Position numbers and translations under genes: made by a program. A model generated the notes under the pieces. The model ran no database searches, had not been told where the DNA came from, and saw only the letters and a program-made list of their open reading frames with translations. This document shows, one piece after another, positions 10,795 through 19,530 of a stretch of 38,424 nt of DNA. The stretch comes from Candidatus Uhrbacteria bacterium GW2011_GWC2_41_11 (GTDB lineage Bacteria > Patescibacteriota > Patescibacteriia > UBA9934 > GWF2-40-263): positions 1 to 38,424 of the forward strand of contig LCAH01000014.1 of assembly GCA_000996355.1 (NCBI GenBank), read 5' to 3'. Numbering within the stretch: the first letter of the stretch is position 1; each line of letters begins with the position of its first letter.

Positions 10795-10799
10795 TTTTC

Positions 10800-10829
10800 T
10801 TGACGTTTTTTCAAATCTCGTGCTAAATT
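10800..10829 (+). promoter_or_regulatory. putative rpsO promoter
   Basis: TTGACG, 18-nt spacer, TGCTAAATT (extended -10-like). Confidence 0.45.
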
Positions 10830-10912
10830 TCGTTTATAATTAAGATCAAACGGTTCTCTTGGTAAGAGGCTTGAGCTCCTTTCACTCGGAAATCCGTCAT
10901 TTCTATTTTCTT

Positions 10913-11176
10913 ATGCTCACCCCGAAACAAAAACAGTCCGTCATCGATAAATACAAAACTCATGATTCTGATACAGGTTCTCCGCAGGTTCAAGTTGCCA
11001 TTCTTAGCTCAGAAATCAAAGAATTGACCAACCACTTACGGATGCACAAAAAAGATTATTCCAGCCGCCGTGGTTTAATCAAAAAAGTAAACGAACGTCG
11101 CCGCTTGCTCAAATATTTGGAGCGTGAAGACAAAAAAGCGTGGCAGACGCTCAAAGAAAACCTTGGTTTGAAATAA
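10913..11176 (+). CDS. rpsO: 30S ribosomal protein S15
   Basis: MLTPKQKQSVIDKYKTHDSDTGSPQVQVAILSSEIKELTNHLRMHKKDYSSRRGLIKKVNERRRLLKYL; internal ATG gives the canonical length. Confidence 0.97.
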   Translation: MLTPKQKQSVIDKYKTHDSDTGSPQVQVAILSSEIKELTNHLRMHKKDYSSRRGLIKKVNERRRLLKYLEREDKKAWQTLKENLGLK

Positions 11177-11180
11177 ATAA

Positions 11181-11214
11181 ACGCCCCGCACTCCTGAAAA
11201 AGGATGCGGGGCGT
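11181..11214 (+). terminator. intrinsic terminator after rpsO
   Basis: ACGCCCCGCA...TGCGGGGCGT then TCTTTCC. Confidence 0.8.
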
Positions 11215-11235
11215 CTTTCCTTATTAGATCTTTCT

Positions 11236-11793
11236 ATGTTGTCCTATTCGGACCAGCGTGTCGGTGTTTTTATAGACACGCAAAATATGTATTACAGTGC
11301 CCGCAGTATTTTCGGGCGCAAAGTGAATTTTAACAATATTGTTAAAGAGGCTGTTGGGGAGTGCAAACTCATTCAAGCCATTGCGTACGTCGTTCGCACC
11401 AAATCAGAAGAAGAAAAACCATTTATTGATGCTCTTTCAAATGCCGGCATCAAACTGCGCGAAAAAGAACTGATGGAATATCTTTCCGGACAAAAAAAAG
11501 CGGATTGGGATGTTGGTCTTACTGTAGACGTTATTCGTATGCTTGATATGCTTGATGTCATTGTTCTTGTTTCAGGTGATGGCGACTTTATTTATCTCAG
11601 CGATTATGTTCAAAGCCGCGGACGCATGATGCATGTCATGAGTTTTCGAGAAACAACATCATCCCGCCTTATCGAAGCAGCAGATGTTTATACAAACATG
11701 TCTGATCAAACAAAAAAATTTCTCATTGGACCAACCAGACGCGGACCTATGCGTCCGCCAAGGGGAGGAGAAATTTTAATCGAGAAAGAATAA
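11236..11793 (+). CDS. NYN-domain (LabA-like, PIN-fold) protein
   Basis: VGVFIDTQNMYYSAR, KKADWDVGLTVDVIRM, VLVSGDGDFIYLSDYVQSRG motifs. Start moved to the ATG downstream of the rpsO terminator. Confidence 0.9.
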   Translation: MLSYSDQRVGVFIDTQNMYYSARSIFGRKVNFNNIVKEAVGECKLIQAIAYVVRTKSEEEKPFIDALSNAGIKLREKELMEYLSGQKKADWDVGLTVDVIRMLDMLDVIVLVSGDGDFIYLSDYVQSRGRMMHVMSFRETTSSRLIEAADVYTNMSDQTKKFLIGPTRRGPMRPPRGGEILIEKE

Positions 11794-11807
11794 AAAGGGA
11801 TTACCAT

Positions 11808-13982
11808 ATGATTAAACATTTTGAAACAGAATGGGGAGGAAAAAAACTCATCATTGAAACAGGAAAATACGCAGAACAAGCTGGAGGAAGTTGTACGGTT
11901 CAATATGGAGACACCGTCGTTCTTGCTGCTGCAACCATGAGTGAAACCGCACGAGAAGGCATGGATTTTTTCCCATTGACTGTTGAATATGAAGAGCGAC
12001 TTTATGCAGCCGGTCGCATCAAAGGCAGCCGTTTTATTAAAAAAGAAGGCCGTCCAACTGATGAAGCTATTCTCACAGGTCGTGCGATTGACCGAGCAAT
12101 CCGTCCATTATTTGATGATCGCATACGTAATGAAATTCAGGTGATTATCACTTGTCTTGCGTTTGATGGAGAAAATGATCCAGATACCATCGGTCTTATT
12201 GCAGCGAGCTGTGCTTTACACATGAGTCAGATTCCATGGAATGGCCCAATTGCCGGTATTCGTATTGGTCAAAACAATGGAGAATGGGTCATAAATCCAA
12301 GTTATCAAGCACGAGAATCTTCTCTTCTTGATCTGGCATTTGCCGGAACTCCAGAACGAATCATTATGGTTGAAGCTGGAGCAAACGAAGCCCCGGAAGA
12401 TGTTGTTCTTGATGCTTTTTGGTTTGGACAAAAACATTTACAAAAACCAATCGAACTCATTGAACAGGTACGTGTAGAAGTTGGAAAACCAAAAATCCAA
12501 ATTTCAGAAAATATTGATGAAGAATCAAAGGTAAAAAAACAAAACATAGAATCTCTTGCAAAATCTTTTATCAAAGAAAAAACACGTGAACTTTTTTTCA
12601 GCAAACCAAAAGCCACGAAATCTGAACGTCGAGAAGAAAAACGTCGAGTTAAAGATCTGTTAAAAGAGTTTCTTTTGGAAAAAAATGTCGCTCCGGAAGA
12701 TTTCCGATTTGGACTTGGATTGGTTGATGAAATCATTGAAGAAATGGTCACTCAATCCATTCTTGAAGAAGGGAAGCGTGTGGATGGAAGATCTTTAAAT
12801 GAAATTCGTCCTCTTATTTGCGAAGTTCAAATGCTTCCGCGAGTTCATGGTTCTGCTCATTTTAAACGCGGAGAAACACAAGTCCTTTCTGTAGTGACTC
12901 TTGGAGCCCCTGGAGATGAACAAACCCTTGATGGCATGGAATATGTTGGCAAAAAACGATTCATGCACCATTATAATTTTCCTCCATATTCGGTTGGGGA
13001 AGTAAAACCCATGCGCGGACCAGGTCGACGTGAAATTGGTCATGGAGCACTCGCAGAAAAAGCCCTCTCTGTTGTGATGCCTGATAAAGAATCATTCCCG
13101 TACACCATTCGTGTTGTTTCTGAAGTGTTTGGCTCAAATGGATCAAGTTCTATGGCATCAACTTGTGGAACAACACTTGCTCTTATGGATGCTGGTGTTC
13201 CTATTAAAGCACCGGTGGCTGGTATTGCCATGGGTTTAGCAAGCAATTCTGAAGGAAAATGGAAAGTATTTACTGATCTTCAAGATTTGGAAGATGCTAG
13301 TGGAGGAATGGATTTCAAAATTGCAGGAACCAAAAAAGGAATTACCGCTATTCAAATGGATACCAAGACGATTGGTCTCACTCGTGAAATGGTTGAAGAA
13401 GCTGTTCATCAAGCAAAAGAGGCTCGTTTTACTGTTTTGGATCGTATGTTGTCTGTTCTTGCTGAACCACGACCAGATCTTTCTCCTTATGCACCACGTA
13501 TTATTACCCTTCGTATTAATCCAGAATACATTGGTGATGTAATTGGTCCTGGAGGAAAAATGATCAATGAAATTATTGCAACCACAGGCGTTCAATCCAT
13601 TGATATAGAAGATGATGGACTAGTCATGATCACTTCGACCAATGCAGAAGGGGCACAAAAAGCAGAATCCTGGATCAAAGATCTTACTCGAGAAGCAAAA
13701 GCAGGTGAAATTTTTAAAGGAAAAGTAACGAGACTCATGGACTTTGGTGCCTTTGTAGAATTTCTTCCAAAAAAAGAAGGTCTTGTTCACATCAGTGCTC
13801 TTGCTCCTTGGCGCGTCAATAAAGTTTCAGATATTGTCAAAGTTGGAGATCAAATCTTTGTAAAAGTCACAGAAATTGATGATTTGGGACGCATTAATCT
13901 TTCTATGAAAGACGCTCCAGGAAATGTTTATCCAGAACGTCAATCTTCACCACCTCAACCACTCAAACCTCCACAAAATTAA
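11808..13982 (+). CDS. pnp: polyribonucleotide nucleotidyltransferase
   Basis: Two RNase PH domains (AGRIKGSRFIKKEGRPTDEAILTGRAIDRAIRPLF; GSNGSSSMASTCGTTLALMDAGVP), KH domain (IGDVIGPGGKMINEI), S1 domain (GKVTRLMDFGAFVEFLPKKEGLVHIS). Confidence 0.98.
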   Translation: MIKHFETEWGGKKLIIETGKYAEQAGGSCTVQYGDTVVLAAATMSETAREGMDFFPLTVEYEERLYAAGRIKGSRFIKKEGRPTDEAILTGRAIDRAIRPLFDDRIRNEIQVIITCLAFDGENDPDTIGLIAASCALHMSQIPWNGPIAGIRIGQNNGEWVINPSYQARESSLLDLAFAGTPERIIMVEAGANEAPEDVVLDAFWFGQKHLQKPIELIEQVRVEVGKPKIQISENIDEESKVKKQNIESLAKSFIKEKTRELFFSKPKATKSERREEKRRVKDLLKEFLLEKNVAPEDFRFGLGLVDEIIEEMVTQSILEEGKRVDGRSLNEIRPLICEVQMLPRVHGSAHFKRGETQVLSVVTLGAPGDEQTLDGMEYVGKKRFMHHYNFPPYSVGEVKPMRGPGRREIGHGALAEKALSVVMPDKESFPYTIRVVSEVFGSNGSSSMASTCGTTLALMDAGVPIKAPVAGIAMGLASNSEGKWKVFTDLQDLEDASGGMDFKIAGTKKGITAIQMDTKTIGLTREMVEEAVHQAKEARFTVLDRMLSVLAEPRPDLSPYAPRIITLRINPEYIGDVIGPGGKMINEIIATTGVQSIDIEDDGLVMITSTNAEGAQKAESWIKDLTREAKAGEIFKGKVTRLMDFGAFVEFLPKKEGLVHISALAPWRVNKVSDIVKVGDQIFVKVTEIDDLGRINLSMKDAPGNVYPERQSSPPQPLKPPQN

Positions 13983-13991
13983 TCTAGGGTT

Positions 13992-15278
13992 GTGTACCTG
14001 AATATTCCACTACACGGATCCAAAACAACCCGCCATCGACGGCGGGTTGTTTGGACATACGGAATTGTTCTAGGAATATGGATTATTCTTATGTGGATCC
14101 TCGCTGTTTTATGGTTCACTCGCGATCTCCTTTCTTCTTATGCTCCAGATGAAACAGGAGTCATTATTCATCTTGTTCCTGAAAAAAATCATTGGGATAC
14201 ACTTTTACGTGATTTTGGACATATTCCTCTTATCTCGCACCGCCCATTTTTTCTACGAGATATTCTCCCATTTACAAAAGGGGATTTAGCTATTTTTCTT
14301 CTCAAAGATGGCTCAACAGCTGTTATTATTCGAACATCAGAATCAAATATTCCTGTTCACAAATTAGAAATATATGGAATTTCGATCCAACAACTTGATC
14401 GAAATATTTTTCTTTTATCTGAACACCCCCTTCCATTTTCTCCAAAAAAAACACTTCATCTTGAAACAAAAGCTCTTTTTCCAGGATCACTTGGTTCCAT
14501 TCTCTTTTTTGAAGATCAAAAAATATTTCGCAGTTCATTATATTCTGTTGCAAAAGGATATACTTTTTACCTTCCACGTGAAAAAGAAGTATCATCACCA
14601 TCTCTTCCTGTTCTTCCTCAAAAAACAATCGCCGCTATAACATTTTCTCCATTTTCCATGGATGAATTATTTTTTATTCTCACAAAACTCAACCGTTTAA
14701 TTGAACCAATTCATGCAGACATGCTTTCTTCCTTAAAAGAAACTCTGGAAAAACAAGGGGGAATCATTGCTTTTACACAAACAGATATGAAGAATCCTCA
14801 TTTTATTCTTCAATTCAAAACGGAAAAATCAAACCTTCTTGAGACAATTTTAAAAATAGCGTCTGCGTTTCAAAAACCAATCATTCGACCTCTTCTTCTT
14901 CCGGATGGAACTTCTGCACAGGAAATCATCATAGATCCGGCAAATACCGTTGTAGAACAAACAAATATTGAAGGAAATCAATCTATGCGTGTTCAAACAG
15001 CTGTAGGATCTCTCATAGGAACAAATCGCGAGTCAGATTCATATCTATCGACCAATGAGGAACTTTTACACTTTTGGCTTGGTTCTGATAAAAAAGATGG
15101 ACAAAAAACATGTGCAAAGAATCCTGTGGCTATTTTTTTTCCACCTCAAGCATCGTTCTTTCTTTTGGAAGAAAAACATTCAATAGAATCAAACATTTTA
15201 TTAAATCTCACAAAAAATTTTCAACAAATAGGAATTTTTAAAACAATCACGGGAAAAAAATTCCTCTTTTGCTATTAA
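13992..15278 (+). CDS. membrane-anchored hypothetical protein
   Basis: 428 aa, GTG start, one N-terminal transmembrane helix after an Arg-rich segment; no recognised family. Confidence 0.7.
   Translation: MYLNIPLHGSKTTRHRRRVVWTYGIVLGIWIILMWILAVLWFTRDLLSSYAPDETGVIIHLVPEKNHWDTLLRDFGHIPLISHRPFFLRDILPFTKGDLAIFLLKDGSTAVIIRTSESNIPVHKLEIYGISIQQLDRNIFLLSEHPLPFSPKKTLHLETKALFPGSLGSILFFEDQKIFRSSLYSVAKGYTFYLPREKEVSSPSLPVLPQKTIAAITFSPFSMDELFFILTKLNRLIEPIHADMLSSLKETLEKQGGIIAFTQTDMKNPHFILQFKTEKSNLLETILKIASAFQKPIIRPLLLPDGTSAQEIIIDPANTVVEQTNIEGNQSMRVQTAVGSLIGTNRESDSYLSTNEELLHFWLGSDKKDGQKTCAKNPVAIFFPPQASFFLLEEKHSIESNILLNLTKNFQQIGIFKTITGKKFLFCY
14023..14052 (+). terminator. 12-bp perfect hairpin resembling a pnp terminator, inside the 5' end of the next ORF
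   Basis: AAACAACCCGCC atcgac GGCGGGTTGTTT. Confidence 0.55.
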
Positions 15279-15287
15279 AAACAACCA

Positions 15288-15296
15288 TGTGGATAA
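15288..15296 (-). promoter_or_regulatory. DnaA box, perfect consensus
   Basis: TGTGGATAA, reverse complement of TTATCCACA. Confidence 0.6.
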
Positions 15297-15318
15297 CATA
15301 TGCACAAACACAAAAAAT

Positions 15319-15327
15319 TGTGGATAA
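15319..15327 (-). promoter_or_regulatory. DnaA box, perfect consensus
   Basis: Second TGTGGATAA, 31 bp from the first, same orientation. Confidence 0.6.
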
Positions 15328-15398
15328 CTTTATGGTTATACAACATCCAAAATCATAAATAATCAAAAAATAACGTTTTTAAAAGAAAATATTGATTG

Positions 15399-15427
15399 TT
15401 GACTTTTAGTGTTCAAACAGGTAAACT
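15399..15427 (+). promoter_or_regulatory. sigma70-type promoter of a structured RNA
   Basis: TTGACT, 17-nt spacer, TAAACT. Confidence 0.55.
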
Positions 15428-15433
15428 ATATTT

Positions 15434-15838
15434 AGGATCAAAAAAGATCCAAAACGTTCTTTTCAACTTAGACTCCACAGGAAGTTTTCCGAAGGAATTA
15501 TTTGATAAAAAGTTTTATCAAATAACATTTGCTCTTTTTTACTTTCGGAGAATATCCCACTTCTTTACTTGTCAGTTTGCGAATTGGACCAAAAAAGTCC
15601 ACAAAAACAAAAACAAAAGCAGCTCGGTCCGTCCAATTATACGGCTAGCTTGCCTGCCGTCCCGGACAAGACCAATGATTGGTAGAGAAGTAGAGTCGTC
15701 TTGGACCCTTTTGATTTGGACAGATGTCGAGCCTTGCAAAAAAAATCTTTTTTGCAAAGCCCGGCATCTGCCGGACATCGGGCCCCCTTGGGGGGCACGC
15801 TTTTAATCTTTACTTATAGAGCGTTAGCCCTCTTTTTT
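15434..15838 (+). ncRNA. candidate structured ncRNA or long attenuated 5' leader, family not recognised
   Basis: Starts at a predicted TSS; many nested perfect stems (GGATC/GATCC; TTATTTGATAAAA/TTTTATCAAATAA inside CCGAAGG/CTTTCGG; ACGGC/GCCGT; GATGTC/GACATC enclosing two hairpins); ends with a terminator hairpin and T7 tract; no convincing ORF. Confidence 0.6.
15793..15838 (+). terminator. intrinsic terminator of the 15434 RNA
   Basis: GGGCACGCT...AGCGT(ta)GCCC followed by TCTTTTTTT. Confidence 0.65.
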
Positions 15839-15952
15839 TATTTAAGAGTTTTTTCTCAGTTTGAATAAACAATATCTCATTCGCAGCAGCTTGTTTTTTT
15901 CTCTTTATCTGCTATTCTGAGAGAAACATTCCGCTTTGTAAATCTCTTTTTT

Positions 15953-16321
15953 ATGACACCACAATTCATTGAGGAAATGAAACAACTTATGATGGCGGAA
16001 AAAGAAAAATTGGAAAAAGAACTCTCCCAATTTTCTCACCGCAATCCTCAAACAACGACTTCAGAAGTCTATTTTCCCAATTTGGGAGATGAGGAAGGAG
16101 AAAATGCTTTAGAAGTCGCTCGGTATAGTGATAACCTTTCTTTAGAAGATGCTCTTGATAAATCTCTTCGAGATATTGAAGGAGCTTTCAAACGAATAAA
16201 AGAAGGAACTTATGGCATGTGTATGTACTGCAAACAAGAAATCGATGAACGTCGGTTACGTGCCCGCCCAACATCTTCTTCTTGTATCCAATGTAAAAAA
16301 ACATTGACACAAGAAATGTGA
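15953..16321 (+). CDS. TraR/DksA C4-type zinc-finger family protein
   Basis: YGMCMYCKQEIDERRLRARPTSSSCIQCK zinc finger at the C-terminus of a ~120-aa coiled-coil protein. Confidence 0.92.
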   Translation: MTPQFIEEMKQLMMAEKEKLEKELSQFSHRNPQTTTSEVYFPNLGDEEGENALEVARYSDNLSLEDALDKSLRDIEGAFKRIKEGTYGMCMYCKQEIDERRLRARPTSSSCIQCKKTLTQEM

Positions 16322-16785
16322 ACATAACCGAATCAAAAAAAGCAATCATAAAAATCCTCGGAACAGGATTGATTGTTCTTTTTGATGTTTGGATGAAACG
16401 AATGGCTGTTCAATCATTTCCTAGGGAAGAACAACTGATTCAACCTAGTTTTTTTGACTTAGCTGTTCATAAAAACTATGGAATTGCATTTGATATTCCT
16501 TTTCGAATACCAATCGTCATTGTTCTTACTATTATTGTTCTCGGTATTCTTGTTCGATTCGCAATCAGACACTGGCAAATACAACCTCAAGTAAGCGCAG
16601 CTGCTTGGATTATTATTCTTGGTTCACTGGGAAATCTCTTTGATCGAATCTATTATGGATTTACCGTTGACTATCTCATCTTTTTTAGTCGATCAGCTGT
16701 CAATCTCTCAGATGCAATTATTGTCACGGGAGTTCTACTTCTTTTGCTTACAGGAAAATCAAAAAAGAAATTTTTTCGCCAATAA
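16318..16785 (+). CDS. lspA: signal peptidase II (lipoprotein signal peptidase)
   Basis: 4-bp overlap with the preceding gene; VHKNYGIAF..., GSLGNLFDRIYYGFTVDYL, NLSDAIIVTG motifs. Confidence 0.88.
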   Translation: MNITESKKAIIKILGTGLIVLFDVWMKRMAVQSFPREEQLIQPSFFDLAVHKNYGIAFDIPFRIPIVIVLTIIVLGILVRFAIRHWQIQPQVSAAAWIIILGSLGNLFDRIYYGFTVDYLIFFSRSAVNLSDAIIVTGVLLLLLTGKSKKKFFRQ

Positions 16786-16827
16786 ATTTATTTTTAGAAA
16801 ACGTTAAAACTTTGTTTTAACTCTCAT

Positions 16828-16860
16828 AAACTCCCCTGTTGAGATATTTCCGGGGAGTTT
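16828..16860 (+). terminator. hairpin directly abutting the comM start codon
   Basis: AAACTCCCC...GGGGAGTTT, then T and ATG at 16862. Confidence 0.6.
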
Positions 16861-16861
16861 T

Positions 16862-18382
16862 ATGTCTCACTACATTCCATCCGTTGCAATCTTAGGAATT
16901 GATGCAAAACCAATCATTATCGAAGCAGATGTTGCATTTGGTTTGAGTTCATTTACGATTGTCGGATTGCCTGATGCAGCTGTAAAAGAATCAAAAGAAC
17001 GCATTCGTGCCGCTATCAAAAATACAGATCTTCCATTTCCGCGATGGAGAGTAACTGTAAACCTCTCTCCCGCCCATTTAAAAAAACAAGGTGTCTTATA
17101 TGATCTCCCTATTGCTGTCGCTATTCTCGCGGCACAAGAAAACATTATTCCAGAAAAAGAACACTCAGCTGTATTTTTAGGAGAACTCGGCCTTCAAGGA
17201 GAAATTCGACCTGTTCGTGGATCATTTGTTGCGGCAGTTGCTGCAAAAACGTACGGTTACGAACATCTCATTCTTCCAAAAGAAAATGCACAAGAAGCTG
17301 CATTAGTTCACGGATTAAAAATCATTCCGGTTTCGAGTTTACGAGAAGTTGTGGACTATCTTCGTAATATATGGTCACCAAAACAGGTAGATATACCTAT
17401 TCTTTTAGATGAAAAAGAAAAAAATCCGTTTGTTGATCTTGCGGATATTTTCGGACAAGAACATGCTAAACGCGGATTAGAAATTGCGGCAAGTGGAGGT
17501 CACAACCTTCTTCTTTATGGACCGCCTGGATCAGGAAAAACCATGCTTGCCAAAGCCCTTCCTTCCATTCTTCCCTCAATGTCACCTGAGGAAGCAATTG
17601 AGGTGACAAAAATTTATTCGATTGCAAATGAATACGGATCTCTATCTGGATTCATTTCTGAACGTCCATATCGCAGCCCACATCACTCCACTTCTGCATC
17701 TGCATTAGTAGGTGGAGGAGCATGGCCTAAACCAGGTGAAGTCACTCTTGCTCATCGTGGAGTTCTTTTTCTGGATGAACTTCCTGAATTCAACCGGTCA
17801 GCTTTGGAACATTTACGCCAACCCATTGAAGACGGTCATGTGACTATTTCACGTGTTTCCGCTTCATTTACATTTCCATCTAAATGTATGCTCGTTGCTG
17901 CCATGAATCCGTGTCCTTGTGGTCATGCAGATGATCCAGGAGTCATCTGCACCTGTTCTACATCTGCTGTACACCAATATCGTAAAAAAATTTCAGGTCC
18001 ATTACTCGATCGGCTAGACCTCTCCATTTCTGTTCCACGTGTTGAAACGGAAAAATTAACAAAACGAACTCTTGGAGAATCATCGGAAACCGTTCGTAAA
18101 CGTGTAGAAATAGCACGTACACGCCAAATCAATCGATTTAAAAATATCGGTATTTTTTCTAATGCTGAAATGAATTCTCGTCTTCTACACGAATTTGGAA
18201 CTATTGATGAAGCTGGCGAAAAAATTATGCGTATAGCGACAGAACGTCTTCATCTTTCCGCACGAGGATATACACGAATCATAAAAATGGCACGAACGAT
18301 TGCAGATTTAAAAGAAGAAGATCATATTCTTCCCTCTCATCTTTCTGAAGCTCTTACATATAGACACTCTTTGGAAAAATAA
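16862..18382 (+). CDS. comM: YifB/ComM-family Mg-chelatase-like AAA+ ATPase
   Basis: GLSSFTIVGLPDAAVKESKERIRAAIKN, GPPGSGKTMLAKALP, RPYRSPHHSTSASALVGGG, AMNPCPCG motifs. Confidence 0.96.
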   Translation: MSHYIPSVAILGIDAKPIIIEADVAFGLSSFTIVGLPDAAVKESKERIRAAIKNTDLPFPRWRVTVNLSPAHLKKQGVLYDLPIAVAILAAQENIIPEKEHSAVFLGELGLQGEIRPVRGSFVAAVAAKTYGYEHLILPKENAQEAALVHGLKIIPVSSLREVVDYLRNIWSPKQVDIPILLDEKEKNPFVDLADIFGQEHAKRGLEIAASGGHNLLLYGPPGSGKTMLAKALPSILPSMSPEEAIEVTKIYSIANEYGSLSGFISERPYRSPHHSTSASALVGGGAWPKPGEVTLAHRGVLFLDELPEFNRSALEHLRQPIEDGHVTISRVSASFTFPSKCMLVAAMNPCPCGHADDPGVICTCSTSAVHQYRKKISGPLLDRLDLSISVPRVETEKLTKRTLGESSETVRKRVEIARTRQINRFKNIGIFSNAEMNSRLLHEFGTIDEAGEKIMRIATERLHLSARGYTRIIKMARTIADLKEEDHILPSHLSEALTYRHSLEK

Positions 18383-18384
18383 AA

Positions 18385-19065
18385 CTATTTTCCAAATCGT
18401 CGATCACGAGATTCAAATTCTCGCAAAGCTGCATCTAAATCTTCTTCTTCAAAATCAGGAAAATGTTTTTCTAAAAAAAGAAGTTCACTATATCCTCCAA
18501 GCCAACTCATAAATCCGGAAAGACGCTGCTCTCCACTTGTTCGAATGATAAGATCAGGTGATGGAAGGTCTCCTGTCCAAAGAGCTTGGGTCACCATTTC
18601 TTCTGTTATATCTTCTGGGCGATATCCTTTTGCCAAAAGATTTTTTATTCCTTCAATGATTTCTGCCCGACCTCCATAATTCAAACAAATATTTAATTGA
18701 CCATTTTTTCCATCTTTTGTTTTTTCTTCTGCCTCTGTCACAGCCTTTTGAATACGAGAAGGAAGTTCTTTTATATTTCCAAATACTCGCAATCGAATAC
18801 CGCGTTCCTGATAAAAATCAATTTCTTTTGTAAGAGCTAAAAAAATAAGATCCATTAAATAAGAAACTTCTTCTTCACTACGTTTCCAATTTTCCGTTGA
18901 AAATCCCCAAATCGTCAGATGAACAATTCCACGTTGTAAACACCATTCTCCTATGTGTTTTATTTTTTTATATCCGTGACGATGACCTTCGAGAGTTGGA
19001 AGACCGCGTTGTCGTGCCCATCGTCTATTTCCATCAGGAATAATTGCTAAATGATTTAGCTTCAT
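18385..19065 (-). CDS. uppS: isoprenyl transferase (undecaprenyl diphosphate synthase family)
   Basis: AIIPDGNRRWARQRGLP, WGFSTENWKRSEEEV, LNICLNYGGRAEI, DLIIRTSGEQRLSGFMSWLGGYSELLF. Confidence 0.95.
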   Translation of the reverse strand: MKLNHLAIIPDGNRRWARQRGLPTLEGHRHGYKKIKHIGEWCLQRGIVHLTIWGFSTENWKRSEEEVSYLMDLIFLALTKEIDFYQERGIRLRVFGNIKELPSRIQKAVTEAEEKTKDGKNGQLNICLNYGGRAEIIEGIKNLLAKGYRPEDITEEMVTQALWTGDLPSPDLIIRTSGEQRLSGFMSWLGGYSELLFLEKHFPDFEEEDLDAALREFESRDRRFGK

Positions 19066-19068
19066 ATT

Positions 19069-19455
19069 TTATAATTTGAATCGAATCCACAAATAAACAA
19101 CTCCAAGACCAAGAAACCAGATTCCTCCAATCAAATCAAGAAAGCGCATACGAGATTGATATTCTTCCCAACTTCCCCAACCACCATATTTCCATGACCA
19201 TCGACGTCCAAATAAAAACAATAAAAAAAGGATAATAAAACCAAAAAGTGGAATAAGAGAAAGAAAAAACCAAAAATAAAGTCGAGCACCAAATGACCAA
19301 CCCTGCGTCCATAAAATAGCACCTAAAGATGGACATCGTAAAAATCGTTCTTGAATCTTTTTGTCTGGTTCTAAAACAAGGGTAAATCCACATTTAGCAC
19401 AATGTTTATTCCAGTCTTCGATTTTTGCTTTACACAAATCACAACTTTTTTTCAT
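19069..19455 (-). CDS. zinc-ribbon membrane protein, hypothetical
   Basis: N-terminal CDLCKAKIEDWNKHCAKCG followed by hydrophobic helices. Confidence 0.75.
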   Translation of the reverse strand: MKKSCDLCKAKIEDWNKHCAKCGFTLVLEPDKKIQERFLRCPSLGAILWTQGWSFGARLYFWFFLSLIPLFGFIILFLLFLFGRRWSWKYGGWGSWEEYQSRMRFLDLIGGIWFLGLGVVYLWIRFKL

Positions 19456-19493
19456 ATCAAAATCATTATAACAACTACTTCTTCAGATAAAAG

Positions 19494-19521
19494 AAAAACT
19501 CCGCTTTATCGCGGAGTTTTT
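19494..19521 (-). terminator. intrinsic (bidirectional-looking) terminator
   Basis: AAAAACTCCGC tttatc GCGGAGTTTTT, downstream of the M23 gene. Confidence 0.8.
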
Positions 19522-19530
19522 CTTTCTGTT

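Noticed and set aside
15396-15806. 136-aa plus ORF and 68-aa minus ORF over the structured RNA
   Set aside because: No convincing SD, low-complexity products, and the sequence is explained by stem pairing.
15434-15838. tmRNA or SRP RNA
   Set aside because: No tRNA-like 3' TTCGANTC/CCA end, no tag ORF, no CCGGAAGGNAGCA SRP core.
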